Origin: Dichotomocladium elegans
Lineage: Eukaryota > Mucoromycota > Mucoromycetes > Mucorales > Lichtheimiaceae
NCBI GenBank assembly: GCA_025716815.1
Contig: JAIXMN010000026.1
Span: 186,001 to 250,000, forward strand
DNA: 64,000 bases
Reading direction: 5' to 3'
Below are positions 45,234-56,785 of the stretch, one piece after another; the stretch's first letter is position 1; the number at the start of each line of letters is the position of its first letter. Below the pieces are notes generated by a model, which had not been told where the DNA came from, made no database searches, and worked only from the letters and a program-made list of their open reading frames with translations. The translations under genes and the position numbers were made by a program.

Positions 45234-46156
45234 ATGGACGAACGTTCAGTGATTACAAATCCCGAAGAAGATACTCGTCGGATCGAGCTCATCAAGAACA
45301 ATGACACCCAGGGTCTGAAAGCAGCGGTCGAGTCCAATCAAGACGTTGCATACAGCGAAAATGGCGAGATGGTCTATGCAGCAGAAAAAAAAAGGCGGCG
45401 CGACATCGTTCTCCGTCAGTTTCGCTTCCTCGGTGTACTAATCTTGATTAATATTGGCCTTCCGTTGGCGATCTACTACTTATTCAAGCTGTTCACCACT
45501 CAATTAATAGCGCTGATCTGCTCAGGCGTTCCGCCCTTGCTCCGAGTTTTCTATACCGCTTTCCGGTACCATGTAGTTGATTTTATAAGCGTCATATGCG
45601 TACTCTCTTTCGTGATCTCCGCCGCTTTATCGGTCATTACCGGCGACATTCGTGCCACGCTCCTGCGCGACTCGTTCACCACGTTGATTATCGGCTTCGC
45701 ATTCTTAGTCACCTTGATCCCTCTTCGCATAAGGTGGATCTCCATCTATCCTAAGGTCCACATGATCATTCAGCAAATGTACGCAGGCACCCTCCTATCA
45801 CGTGGATCGATCAGCACAACGTCGAGCACAGTCTCTCGACACCCGATTGGCTGTGGAAAAACGTGCGCTTTCATCGTGTTTTTGCCTATCTTCTGACGGC
45901 GATGTGGGGAATCACACTTGGCCTAGAATTTATCGCCAAGATTATCATGATTTACGCCGACGTTGATCCAGACCGTATTGTCCTCTTTGATTCTATTATC
46001 ATGGCTGTTATCGCGGTCTCATTGTTCAGCTTTTCCACCATTTTCGTCATCCGTCGCCGTAAGCAATATACCCGTGCGCAGACCGAGTGGCGGAAAACGA
46101 ATGATTACACCGCAAGGTTTCGACCCGATACGAGTCCTAGCGAAGAGACGGTCTAG
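45234..46156 (+). CDS. VC0807-like multi-pass membrane protein with internal frameshift
   Basis: ATG at 45234 (MDERSVITNPEED). The first frame has hydrophobic segments LGVLILINIGLPLAIYYLF, ISVICVLSFVISAALSVITG and TTLIIGFAFLVTLIPLRIRW and the linker YPKVHMIIQQMYAGTL, matching fungal VC0807-domain membrane proteins. It then runs into a stop at 45894. The expected remainder (ITWIDQHNVEHSLSTPDWLW, FAYLLTAMWGITLGLEFIAK and a last helix IIMAVIAVSLFSFSTIFVI) is present in the -1 frame from about 45797 to the stop at 46154-46156. No GT-AG join was found that would bridge the frames. Transport function unknown. Confidence 0.7.
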
Positions 46157-46964
46157 ATAGCATTTTTTCCCGGCTATTCAGCCAGTGGAACCCTTTTATT
46201 CACGGAATATGAAATGTAGCTTAGCAGTGGGATAGCCTATGTAATTGCGCGACATCACAAATGATTTTGCATTGTGCCTTGCCATCATGTTTGTTTGCTT
46301 GCTGCCAGCCGGTGCTCAGAACGCATCATTGTCAGCAGTGACGGCAGTGTTCTCTTGTGCTCCAATGGCTTCTCATTGCGTGCTTTGTTGATGCAGATCA
46401 TCTGCTCCTTAACTTGTTGTTTGATAAAGGCAGAGACTAGGGGTGGAGCTTTTCGCTGGCAACCTGTTGGCAGGGGAAGAGAATTTAAACATTGTATGCG
46501 CTTTGTTATAATCCAAGAAATTGCAGAAGATCGATCACCAAAAATGGCGGGAGGAGTATTCTCATTTGCCAACCAATTTCTGTTTTGAACAGATGCTCAG
46601 ACCGGTCGCCAGCAAGCGGTAGAAGCGAATACTACAGCGTTGTTTTTCATCCTTGATCCACTCAGCATACCTCTTGCACCTTATTTACGTGATCTCATCA
46701 ACTCTTCCCTGTGTTGCACATAATCATGTTAAAGGTTGACAAGAAACGCATAAATAGTTGAATGAATTTATCAGTTATATTTCCTTTTCTTTCAAGCTCG
46801 ATACATCCCCTGCCGTGTACGTTCTTGCCGAACTCACTACGAGCTCGATAATGACCGAATGCAAGGTCAGTGTTATCAAGACCTCTTTGAGATCCGTAGA
46901 GTGATGGGATGCAAGAGTTGAGCACGCCCGAGCTTCCCAAAATACACGGGACCAAGAAACAAGG
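46157..46964. other. Intergenic, possibly containing more Fanzor-like debris
   Basis: No gene supported. The 200 bp before 46965 could be the decayed upstream part of the remnant that follows, but I find no catalytic motif there. Confidence 0.35.
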
Positions 46965-47364
46965 ATGGTACGCTTTCGGCAGTGTGACATCGCAAAGATG
47001 GTCCGCTACCATGAGCCCATCTGCGGCAAGGGTTGGCTTGAAGTGTTCAAGAGCCGTGCGTTCAGGGTTTATTTGATTGACGAGTACCTCAACTCCGTGA
47101 CCTGTCCTGAGTGCTCCAGCCACTTGGAGTCCTCCAAGCGTGACCCCAATCCGCGACCATGGCAGCAAGCAAAGCGTCCTGAAATTAAATGCCATGGGCT
47201 TTCTAATTTGTACAAACCTAAATTGTTTGAAGTCCGTGGAAGACGTTACGGATTTGTCTCGATCGCGGCTTTGGAACCGAGACACGGCGGACAGTGCTCA
47301 ACTTCAGGCATGTCCTCCTGATCCTTCGGGTCAATGGCGAAATTCCAGAACGGTTTCGACATAA
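46965..47364 (+). pseudogene. Fanzor/TnpB-like (OrfB zinc-ribbon) remnant
   Basis: The frame from 46965 reads KMVRYHEPICGKGWLEVFKS then FRVYLIDEYLNSVTCPEC, and NPRPWQQAKRPEIKCHGL. About 47200 the frame shifts, and the protein continues ICTNLNC... RLWNRDTADSAQLQ. DEY-x-[TN]S, two CxxC/CxxxC knuckles and the LWNRD RuvC-III motif in this order are the C-terminal signature of TnpB and its eukaryotic Fanzor relatives, RNA-guided nucleases carried by transposons. RuvC-I and the N-terminal half are missing here, and there is at least one frameshift. I see no terminal repeats or a guide-RNA end. Confidence 0.6.
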
Positions 47365-47948
47365 CCAAGTCTCAGGATGATGGTGAAAATGACATGGCAT
47401 CTGCCAAGTCTGCAAAGTGTAGAGTACAGTAACTGCTGCTTCTGACGATCGCGAGTGAATTGCTAACGTAAAAGCTGACTCGCACGATAAGCAAGATACT
47501 TGGGCCACTCTCCATTCAATGAATGGAGGGGAGGTGTCCTGTAGGTGAGCCGGGTGGGAAGAGAGCGTCAATTAAGCAGTACAGCCTGCTGTGTGACAAC
47601 TAATAGGCTCGATCGACCTGCTCGGCTTATTACACGCATAAATTGCCTCTATAGAACCGCAAATAGTGTATGCTGATGTCGTGATATCCATGATCGCATG
47701 ATGCAAACTGGATTAAAAATAAAAAAGTAGATAGCAGTTCGATAAAAAAATAGTATAAAAAGTGAATAACGGCGTGCCAGAATCAAGGGTAAAGCTTGAA
47801 AAAGCAAGCCCTCTTTTTCTTTGGGGGGAAAGCAAAAAAGTCACTTTTGGGGGGGTTGATAGATAATTTTGGTTCTCTTCCCCTCCTGCCCTACAACCAT
47901 CCTTGCCTTCTCTCTTGTTCTCCACTTTCTCTTTCAGACTCACCTGCA
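47365..47948. other. Intergenic, 5' flank of TFIIE-beta gene
   Basis: No gene recognised. CT-rich tract just before 47949. Confidence 0.45.
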
Positions 47949-49324
47949 ATGTCGCAATTGAATAATCAGCTCAAGAATTTTAAAAAATCCTTGTCAGCAA
48001 ACACACTCGTGGGTGTCAAAAGAACTGCGACGGGCTCCGCTGTATCGAACGAACCTGTGACAAAGTACAGCTCGATCAACAATAATACAAGATCGTCTTT
48101 CGAAAGCGGTAGCCTGGAACACAGGAAAAAGTCAAAAAAGTCTACGGGTTCGTCATTTTGACAATTTGCTTGATCTTAAAAAAGCGAATTACAGAGGAAG
48201 GAGCAAAGAAAGGGCGATGAAAAAAATAGATTGATGGGCAGAAAGCGGCTGCAATTAGCGGCCAAAAAAAGAAGGGAAAGAGGGAAAATGAAGAATCGCA
48301 TGGAGATTATGGGAGAACAAAGAATACCGATCATGAACCGATTCGTGTTTTTCCTTTTTATGTAAATGTAGTTTATTCGCAACCTGCAGACACGGGTACT
48401 GGCACACATGCTATGAGCCAGTTGTACAAAGTCATAAACTTCCTCAAGGTACGCCGCCAGAAAGCGGATCGTGGCGGTTCTTTGTTTTAAGCGCTTCAAC
48501 GGAATAGAATTGCGAGGAGCCTCAGTCTGTCGTCAGCATCATTTCTCGAACACAGGTGGACATCACCAAGAACCCATCCCTGTGGGCGAAGCTTGTGGAT
48601 AACGACAAAATTGAATATAATACTGTCAACAAGACATTCTCTTATAAGGTAAAAAGAGGACGGCCATTCTTTTGTATATACAAAAGGCTCAAGAGTTGTA
48701 TTAGCCTGCATACAGCATTAAGAGTAAAGAGGATCTTCTTGATCTGCTCATCAAGAAAAGAGACGAGGGTGGCATGGATTACAGGGAGCTCAAGGATTCA
48801 TACTCAAAACTGAGCGATGCAGTCGAAGAACTTGCTAACGAGGGCCAGATTCTTGTCATTCGCAATAAGGACGGGAATCCCCGAGTATTATTCTATAACG
48901 AGATGCAGTACAACACACCGATTGATGAAGGTGGGGATCGCCAGCTTTCGCTGTCCAAGTACATAGCGCTCATACTACTTTTCGATTATACAGAATTTCG
49001 GAAGATGTGGTCCGAGATTGAGATACCCGATGAAACTGATTTACCTAAGGCTTTGGAGAACGGTTTGTATTTGGCATCGTAGTTTATCATCTCCATCGAA
49101 CTAAACTGTTTTGTATACAGCTGGTCTGAAGACGATGGAAGTATTTGAAAAGAAAGTCGTGGCAGAGGTAAGTGTGCTATTTTTCACTCTTGTCCTTCTT
49201 CCTTCGTTAATTTCCTTCGAAGCCCAAGCTCAAACGCTCCAAGACACGTAACCGCAAGTTCAAGATCACCAACACCCACTTATCGAATATTGACTTGTCG
49301 CGTGATTATGTACCGAATAAATAA
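47949..49324 (+). CDS. tfa2: Transcription initiation factor IIE subunit beta
   Basis: Seven exons: 47949-48147, 48390-48448, 48508-48648, 48705-48930, 48994-49062, 49121-49167, 49223-49324; 280 residues, all phases consistent. After a basic Ser-rich N-terminus comes the first winged helix (AMSQLYKVINFLK, then VDITKNPSLWAKLVDNDKIE) and a second one (KEDLLDLLIKKRDEGGMDYR, QILVIRNKDGNPRVLFYNE), followed by FRKMWSEIEIPDETDLPKAL and a basic tail RSKTRNRKFKITNTHL. This matches TFIIE-beta. It binds TFIIE-alpha and promoter DNA in the RNA polymerase II preinitiation complex. It ends 27 nt before the convergent ZNF830-like gene. Confidence 0.93.
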
Positions 49325-49351
49325 CTAAGAGATCGTATAGTCCTCCTTTAT

Positions 49352-50305
49352 TTACAGTTGCTGTGCCCGCCAGTCATCCTCTTCCTCATCCTCATCTTCT
49401 TCTTCGTCTTCGTCCATGTCATCGAAAACAGACTGTTTTGACTTGAGGCTTGGCTTCTGTAGCAATTTCCTAACACCTTGCTTCATTTCAGAACGCACGA
49501 TATGTTCTTTTGTATCGTATGCGACCCGATTGACTTCTTCATTTGTTTCGGCAACCATCCGATCGGATGGCCTTAGGCCCTGTTCACGCATTGCCTTGAG
49601 CTTTGCTACCCGCGCATCGAGTGCTGCCTGGTGCCGTAGTTCGCTGTCCCAGCTATCATCCTCTTCTTCGTCCTCTATCGGCTTGTCCTTGCTTTTCTCA
49701 TCATTTTCCGGTGCTGTTGCTGCAGAAGTGATGAGCTGTTGGAATTCCGCATATCCTGCATCAAGTTGCTCTTCAGAGGGGGGTGCTACGACCATTTTGC
49801 GTACGCGCGCATCTTCGTCTGGATCATCGAAAAATCCTGTTGGCAGCTCGGGCTGTTCGTCTTGCTCGCGATTGGTTTTTACATCCGATGCTTCGGCATC
49901 CGCAATAATAGGACTGCGGTCTTCATTGTCCGCATGGACTGCTGGTGCTGGTCCTGGTGCATTGTCAAAGAAATCAGCCGGTAAAGCGTCATCCATGTGC
50001 TCATCCTCCCCTGATAGATCGTCGGTCCGAGCGCGTTTGCTCGCAAAAGACGCTGCTGCTTCTTCCTCAGCAGCGGGCGCCCTCCGCTTTAATTGTTGCT
50101 TCTGTTTTACTGCCTTTAGCCGTGCCAGGCTTTCCTTGTGGGACGCAGAATGCAAATGGACAGGCCAAGCCGATCGGACTATGCTGTTGCATACAATGCA
50201 TACGAGCTGGTCATCAGCGTCATACTTTGCAAATGGATGCTCAATGCGTTTCTGTCGCTCGGCACGTTGCTGTTTAAGTAATCGACGCGCGTCAGTTTGT
50301 GGCAT
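49352..50305 (-). CDS. ZNF830-like C2H2 zinc-finger protein
   Basis: Single exon, 317 residues. The N-terminus MPQTDARRLLKQQRAERQ precedes one zinc finger, C-x2-C...H-x5-H (CIVCNSIVRSAWPVHLHSAS). The middle is acidic, with repeated PADFFDN / PTGFFDD motifs, and the C-terminal helix has ELRHQAALDARVAKLKAMRE and ends in a long Asp/Glu tract. This is the layout of ZNF830/Omcg1, a protein linked in animals to splicing and genome stability, and of its uncharacterised fungal relatives. A 303-codon antisense open frame here is a by-product of the acidic codons. Confidence 0.8.
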   Translation of the reverse strand: MPQTDARRLLKQQRAERQKRIEHPFAKYDADDQLVCIVCNSIVRSAWPVHLHSASHKESLARLKAVKQKQQLKRRAPAAEEEAAASFASKRARTDDLSGEDEHMDDALPADFFDNAPGPAPAVHADNEDRSPIIADAEASDVKTNREQDEQPELPTGFFDDPDEDARVRKMVVAPPSEEQLDAGYAEFQQLITSAATAPENDEKSKDKPIEDEEEDDSWDSELRHQAALDARVAKLKAMREQGLRPSDRMVAETNEEVNRVAYDTKEHIVRSEMKQGVRKLLQKPSLKSKQSVFDDMDEDEEEDEDEEEDDWRAQQL

Positions 50306-50391
50306 TGTGCGCAGAATACAGGAATAGGCGGGGGTAAAAAGACGTGATCAAGAAGGAGCAAAAGGAAAAATTTAGGCACACAAGCCTTGTT

Positions 50392-52549
50392 TTACTTTAT
50401 TTCGTTGGATTTTTCCTGAATACTATTGGATCTTGTCCGCTTGGCTCGCATAATATCAGCATAGTCATTCGGCAGCGCCAACGCTGCACTAGGCTCCGTC
50501 TGTGTATTGCTGGGCATTATCTTCTTCAGCAACTTGCGGAATGCCTTTTGGATCCTTGACGTCTTGGCTGGATTGCGTGTGAAAACGCGGATCACAACCT
50601 CTTCAAACTGGCTTGGAATCATATAGGATACTTGTTGCTTGGGAATTGTGAAGGACTCTACGTACGCATTCCTTGATCAGCACGCATTTTCTTCGAGACT
50701 TCCTTCTGTTTGCTTACCATGCTCATTGAACTTTGAAAAAAAACGAATTGAATCCACAGGATTCTGGTCTTTCATAGCATAATTGATCTTGGTCCATGAC
50801 ACTATCACGTCCTCTTCCTGCAAATCATCACCATCTGTCTGATAGGCAATGATTTCCTTTGCACTGATCGTGTCCTATTACACGCAATTATCAATTCACA
50901 CCCTTTATCTTCCTTCTTGTGTATACCTTCGTGACATGGGTTATTAGTTCTATCGGTAGCAAAAACTCGTCCACGAATTTGTAGAGATCACGCGTGCGCA
51001 GGCGTTTCATGATCTCTCGGGATTTTGCCAGATCGGGAACTTTTGAACGCTCAATCACCCGCAGAATATCGTCGGTCAAATTGACATATTCCTCAGGATC
51101 ATCCACAGCTTCCGAAATATGGAGATACGGGTCAGCATATAAGAGTGCATCCGTGATCATTAGCTCGATAGCCTTGCCTTATTTGTTTTGTTTGGCGAAG
51201 AGAAGTACGTGAGCATATCGAGAGTGACAATGTAAGCTACACTTATATACACTTTACCAACACGATGCGTATAGATCCGTTTATGGAGACTGTAGCGTGT
51301 ATGGAACATCTCATAGATATTGTATACTTCCTTGTGATGGTAACAGATCTCATTGTCCACCACACGGCTGAACATCAACAGCCGTTTTACATCGTACGAG
51401 CTTCGGAGGCCAATGTTGTGTGTGTCGCGTTCAATGTAGTCGAATTTATCGACATCAACGCTGTTCTTCTTGTTCGCTACAATGTCAAAGAGGAAACCAC
51501 GGTCCTCACGTTGGCTGCATATACAGATCAGCGTCAGGAAATCTTTCTTTATACCAAGGACGTTCTATTTACGTCTATGGTGTCTTCATCCTCCCTATCC
51601 GTACGAAGCTCACCTCCGCGAACGTGGTATACCGGCAATCAAATCCTTTATCAGATCCAACTGATCCGACTCGATATCGATGTTGTTATCGTCAATCAAA
51701 TATTTCAACATCATCTCGGACGCTTGCTCATGCGACCATTCGAGTCCGGGCCTAAGTTTTCCCTTGCTGAGTGTCTCTCTCCGGAGCAGCCTGGCTAGAT
51801 GACATACCTTGCTAGAGGCATGAACTCGTTGTCAAAGATATGGCTGTATGGACCATGGCCTATGTTAGTAGCGTAACGCAGTGTTATCATTAACATCTCC
51901 AATTGTGGTCCTCTTGTCGTCTTCTCCATCGCATACGCCAACCGGAAACATACCAAGGTCATGACACAACCTAAAAGCATGGGCCGAAAATAGTTGTCAA
52001 TTCATGGTGGAATATGGGTTCTATCGTCAGCTATTTTTACCCCGCCAATGTTACACATTTCACTTCGTCATCCGTGATCCGCAGCTCGGGTTGATCCTTT
52101 TGAAAGCGCTCGATCAGCACATGCGCCAAATGCGACACACCTGAAAAGCTCATATGATCAACGCTACATAATACCTAATTCTCATATCTATCCTTTGGTA
52201 CCTATAGAATGCTCAAAGCGGTTGTGGCTAGCGCCAGGAAACACATAGTAGGCCGAGCCGAGCTTTTTTCACAGACGATCAGATTTGCAGAACTCGTTAT
52301 CCCTATCTATTTACCTGTTTGAGATCCCGGAGCCGTTGAAACTGCACGGTGTCCATTACATTGATCGTATATGCGTCCAGTCGAATATGTCCCTATGATT
52401 GACTAGAGCCATGAGAAGCCGAAGACAATCGCTAATATGTATGCATTCCATCATACATGAATCGGATCATTAATGACTTTGCCATCATTGTAGAAGGATG
52501 TCGAGTAATTGCTGTCAAATGTCTTGACGACCGGTAAGTTATCGTTCAT
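50392..52549 (-). CDS. SAMHD1-like HD-domain dNTP triphosphohydrolase
   Basis: Eleven exons: 52549-52457, 52392-52315, 52262-52202, 52140-52041, 51970-51954 (17 nt), 51859-51808, 51751-51614, 51514-51258, 51177-50927, 50874-50718, 50657-50392; 489 residues. Landmarks: DTVQFQRLRDLKQLGSAYYV, PGASHNRFEHSIGVSHLAH, the HD motif CHDLGHGPYSHIFDNEF, DYIERDTHNIGL and MITDALLYADPY followed by ISEAVDDPEEYVNLTDDIL. These are the catalytic core and dimer elements of SAMHD1, which hydrolyses dNTPs to nucleosides and triphosphate. There is no N-terminal SAM domain; the protein starts 30 residues before the core. The tail is basic. Role: control of dNTP pools. Confidence 0.93.
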
Positions 52550-54110
52550 GTAGAAATGCAATTCAGAATAGTCGAGAGTGTAAAATGGGAGGGTAAAAGA
52601 GCGGACCTTTTTTTGCAACGCTACACAATGATATCATGTATACACCCACCAATGGTATAATCGATGCTGACATCAACAAGTACTGCGTCATAACAAAGTT
52701 GACGTGTGCTCTGTGCCTTGATTAGAGAGACAGAGTCTTATATACCTCACCTTGAATGACAGGAAATACGGGTGCTCAAACATGCGGTGTCACACACCGA
52801 CCCGATTCAAGGGATTGGTTGTGAAAGTGAAAAAATGTCAAAGCGTCAACCCTTTTCTGGGTGGCGGAATTACCAAATGGAGATATTTTCAGCGATATTC
52901 TCGATGACATGCATGATAGTAACGAATGCTGATCAGTTTATGCTCATTACAAACATTGGAAGACGATCAGACCTGAAAAGCTCATAAATTGAAAACTGGG
53001 GTTAGAATCCATCTTTTATTTCGATATGACACCTCGCAGCGTCAAAGCAATAGAAACCCTTCAGGAAAAGAGACGCTTCCATCTCCCTTTTGGCATCCAC
53101 AGATTGGAGTTATTATCTCGCTTTCAGGATGGCAGCGTTAGTAAAGAGGACGCATGCAGTTGTAGCACTCTGCTAGAATTCTACATAACACGTCTCTTCA
53201 TTATATAATGTAGCTACAATCGCAGGTTCGGAAGATAGAACTACAGTAGATGCAAATTTTGCATTCTGATATCGGTAATATCCTTTCAATACTGAGCAGG
53301 GATTTACACATATCCTGAACATAGAGACCATGTCATTGATAAGGAAAGGCTTTTTTCTCCCATATTGAACGCCTTCGTAGTCCATCTTGAGGATAATGCC
53401 CCAATCTTCCTGCGATGACTTCCCAAATGAAAGAAAAAAGGTATATAGATTTATCAAAGTAATGTTTGAGAAGTGCGTTTGAGTATACGAGCCACAGCAA
53501 ATCAGCGAGGAACTGCATGTTTATTGGGCACAGTGATGCGTAATATAGTGCAGACACGCCCTGGTAGCATTTTTACGAAGCATAGCGCCGGAGTCGTTCC
53601 TGTATTCTCGACGGGAAAACATCCAATGACTAAAAAGCAGCTTTTGACGAGGAATTGCTCAAGAGACTCAAGGGACCTGGAGCATCGAAAACGCCGCTCC
53701 ATCGATAGATGCAATTTGTTATTAAAAGAAGCCCAATTTCAACGAGTACAGTACTGTAGGCAGGAACAGCAATGCGATGATTCATGAGCCTATTGATTGG
53801 GTAGGCTGATGGAAAACAGGAAAAGAAAACCTGTTTTCCTCTGGGCAATGTATACAAAAACGGATAAATACCAGTGGCAGCGACGAAGCGAAAGGCAGAG
53901 ACCGCAGCCGCTTTTGTCGACCGAGTGAGACTCATCAGGTTATACGTACGACGGCTCACGTAGCATTAGGAGAGAGAGCGATTCGCCGGCCTGGGGAGGG
54001 GGTTCTGAGATCTGGTAGGAATACATACTCCGCCGACTCCAGGAAGCAAAAATGCCCAGGCGGGATGCCAAGCTTCCTCTTTTCTCTCGTTACTCAATAA
54101 CGTAATTACT
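52550..54110. other. Intergenic with one weak ORF
   Basis: No gene I can name. A minus-strand open frame near 53935-53830 (MSLTRSTKAAAVSAFRFV...) is followed by a GT donor and could be a first exon, but I found no convincing continuation. Plus-strand 53026-53208 is unassigned. Confidence 0.35.
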
Positions 54111-56380
54111 ATGGTCTCCTTATTTTGGGGTCAAAGCGCCCTTGACGAACTCATCGGTAAGCAAACAGCCTATGATAATCTCGAAGGATGATGTTTCCTT
54201 TTTACTCATGCCGGCTTTGTAGAGAAGGCAACTTCGGAGTTGCTGCCCGCTGGGCAAGAAAACCTTCCCTTGCACTTTGAAATTAGCGACCAAATCCGAA
54301 GCAAAAAGGTTAATTCCAAAGATGCCATGCGGTCCTTGAAGCGACGACTGGAGCACAAGAATCCCAATGTCTTGATTGCGACACTTTCGGTATGGGAAAC
54401 GGAACCAGTACAAAAAGCAGAATTGAAAGAGCGACGTTCTCTGACCTTTTTGAACCAAAATGGTAGCTTGTGGATACCTGTGTAAAGAATGGAGGCGACC
54501 AATTTGTGCGCGAGGTGTCGAGCCGCGAGTTCATGGATCCGCTAACGGGACTGCTTCGTTCGCCGGTAATAAGTCACTTTTGCTACCTGCGTAGATGATT
54601 CCTAACAGAGGCATTCTGCAGGTCGGATCCAATTTGGACGTGAAAAACAAGATCTTGACGATTATCCAGACCTGGCACCTCGCCTCTAATGGCAACCCTT
54701 CGCTATCATATATTTCAGACACATATCGACTTCTTCAGGCTGAAGGTTATGTTTTTCCTCCCGTTAGTCAGACCGTCGACTCAATTCTCCTGGAGACTTC
54801 GGCTGTAAGTTTAAGTGGATACGAAAGATGCAATACCTATGTTGATTACAATTCCGGATAGCCTCCAGAGTGGTCAGATTCAGATGTATGCGAAAGGTGT
54901 CGTACACCGTTTACAATAACCAATCGGAAGGTAAGAGCGCTAAATCGATGCGGAAAATAAGACGGGTGGTAAAGTATGAAGTTGGACTGGTTAGCACCAT
55001 TGCAGATGTTGCGGTAAAACATTCTGCCAGGATTGCTCTGGCAAAACGATGCCCTTGCCCCATATCGGTATCGAAGATGAAGTGCGCGTGTGTGACGGGT
55101 GCTACATTAAGCTCAAGCTATCCAAAGTTGCTAAGAAGGATACATTGCCGCCTTTCCCCACCGCTAGCCAGCCACGACAGTCGTCACGTGAACAACCTTC
55201 CCGGTCTACCCAGCAAGGAGCTTCATCTCAGAATGACGATGATCTGGACGAGGATATGAAAAAGGCAATTGAGTTATCACTCAAGGAGGCAGAACAATTC
55301 AAGTCTGGATATGGTGCAGGATATACACCTTCGAAGCCTCCGCAATCAACGGCTTCGGCTCAGGTTGGCAGCAATCAGGTTAGGTTATTCGTCTTTTTCA
55401 GGTGGGTGCACGGTATTAATCTGTCCAGCCGATATGTAGACTGTTTCAAAAACCGCTCCAGCCGTAACAGCAGCAAATGAAGAAGAGGACGACCCAGAAT
55501 TAGCAGCTGCCATAGCTGCTTCGCTGAGGGAGATGCAGATAGCGTCTCCTGCAAAGCAATCGAATCGTTGGAACGAGTCGATCGTCCACCACAACCCTGA
55601 CGATATCTCCCGGACTGAGATGGAAAACATTGAACTGTTCTCAACTCTGATTGCTCGGATTCATGCTCGGGGAGGCGATATCTCTAACGACCCACAGATT
55701 AGTAATCTCTATTCCCAGATCGGTGCTCTCCAACCTAAACTGGTGAAAACATTACAGGCTGCTGTCCAGCGACATCGTAGGTTGCAGGAGAAAGAAAATA
55801 TGAACAAGTGTATTTAACAAATGTGATCGGGATAGAAACCTTTGTCGAGCTTCATGAAAAAATGAATGCTGCCGTCAGAGCATATGATCACTTGCTGGAG
55901 CAGCGTGTGGCAGGCGCCAACAACCGCGCTTCCCAGTCTTACGCACCCTACTTTACTCCAAACCTCGCAAGCAACGTGGCGTCTGCGCCAGCCCCTTCTC
56001 CATCCCACTACAGTTCATCTGGCGCACCCGGCTATGAATATACCACCCAATCATTTTCTCATCAGCAGCAGCCACAGGCTTCCATGACTAATGGCTATCC
56101 GTCTATTTCCCCGGCTGCGACGGCTCCTGAATACCACCCAGGAATGTATGCACAGATCCCCGAGCCTCAGCAACAACAGCAACCCTATCCACAGTTATAT
56201 CCACAAGCTTCGAGCTACTACTACCATCCAACTCCTTCTCAGCAAAACCCTTATCCCTACCAGACCCTGGAGCAACCCCAACAACAACAGCAGCAACAAC
56301 ATCAACAACAACAGCAGCAGCAGCAGCAGCATCAGCAACAGTCTCTAGTGGAAGATACGCCATTGATTGATCTCTCATAG
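54111..56380 (+). CDS. vps27: ESCRT-0 subunit Vps27 (VHS-FYVE-UIM-GAT protein)
   Basis: Eight exons: 54111-54156, 54223-54389, 54467-54565, 54622-54804, 54862-54930, 54995-55378, 55440-55776, 55836-56380; 609 residues. Order of domains: VHS ([17 protein letters not shown]... [20 protein letters not shown]), FYVE finger ([20 protein letters not shown] then [15 protein letters not shown] and VRVCDGC), two UIMs ([31 protein letters not shown]), a GAT-like helical bundle ([19 protein letters not shown]), a Pro/Gln/Tyr-rich tail with polyQ, and a C-terminal clathrin box, LIDLS. It binds PI3P on endosomes and sorts ubiquitinated cargo into the ESCRT pathway with Hse1. Confidence 0.95.
56262..56345 (+). 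repeat. CAG/CAA repeat in VPS27
   Basis: Imperfect glutamine-codon repeat interrupted by His codons, encoding the polyQ stretch just before the clathrin box. Confidence 0.9.
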
Positions 56381-56785
56381 AAGCAGAAGTAATAAATTGG
56401 ATGGTATGAAAATGTTTCGGACATGTTATAGCCAGTTATTCATAATGTATAACTGTGTGGCGGAGATCTACAGTAGATATGATAAACATGTGCTTATGCT
56501 GTGCTCCAGAATGAAACTCTAATAGAGTAATGCAGACCTTAAAGCAAGAGTATCATATATGCGAGTCCACCTTACTGTGTCATTTTGCATCACAGAACAA
56601 TGAAGTTTATCCTCTATGTATGGACGGGCTGCAGTGCACATAGTTTTTATTCGCACATTCTGCTTACCCACCTTCACCATCACCCGTTCAGATAAGGATA
56701 CGAGACAAAGCGAATGCAGAAGAACAAATAGGACGAGCATCGTGAAGCAGCGTGGTATATTCAAAAAGTAAGATCGCTTATTCAT
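56381..56785. other. Spacer between convergent genes
   Basis: AT-rich; a minus-strand frame of 88 codons starts with a hydrophobic segment but overlaps the 3' UTR region of the next gene and shows no family. Not called. Confidence 0.4.

Noticed and set aside
46698..47285. 195-codon minus-strand open frame
   Set aside because: Antisense to the Fanzor-like remnant; no domain on the minus strand.
49416..50327. 303-codon plus-strand open frame
   Set aside because: It is antisense to the ZNF830-like exon, whose protein has a zinc finger and family motifs; the plus frame is Ser/Cys-rich artefact of acidic codons.
51265..51798. 177-codon plus-strand open frame
   Set aside because: Opposite SAMHD1-like exons 7 and 8.
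54120..54534. Overlapping minus-strand open frames
   Set aside because: They lie opposite Vps27 VHS exons that carry the conserved motifs.
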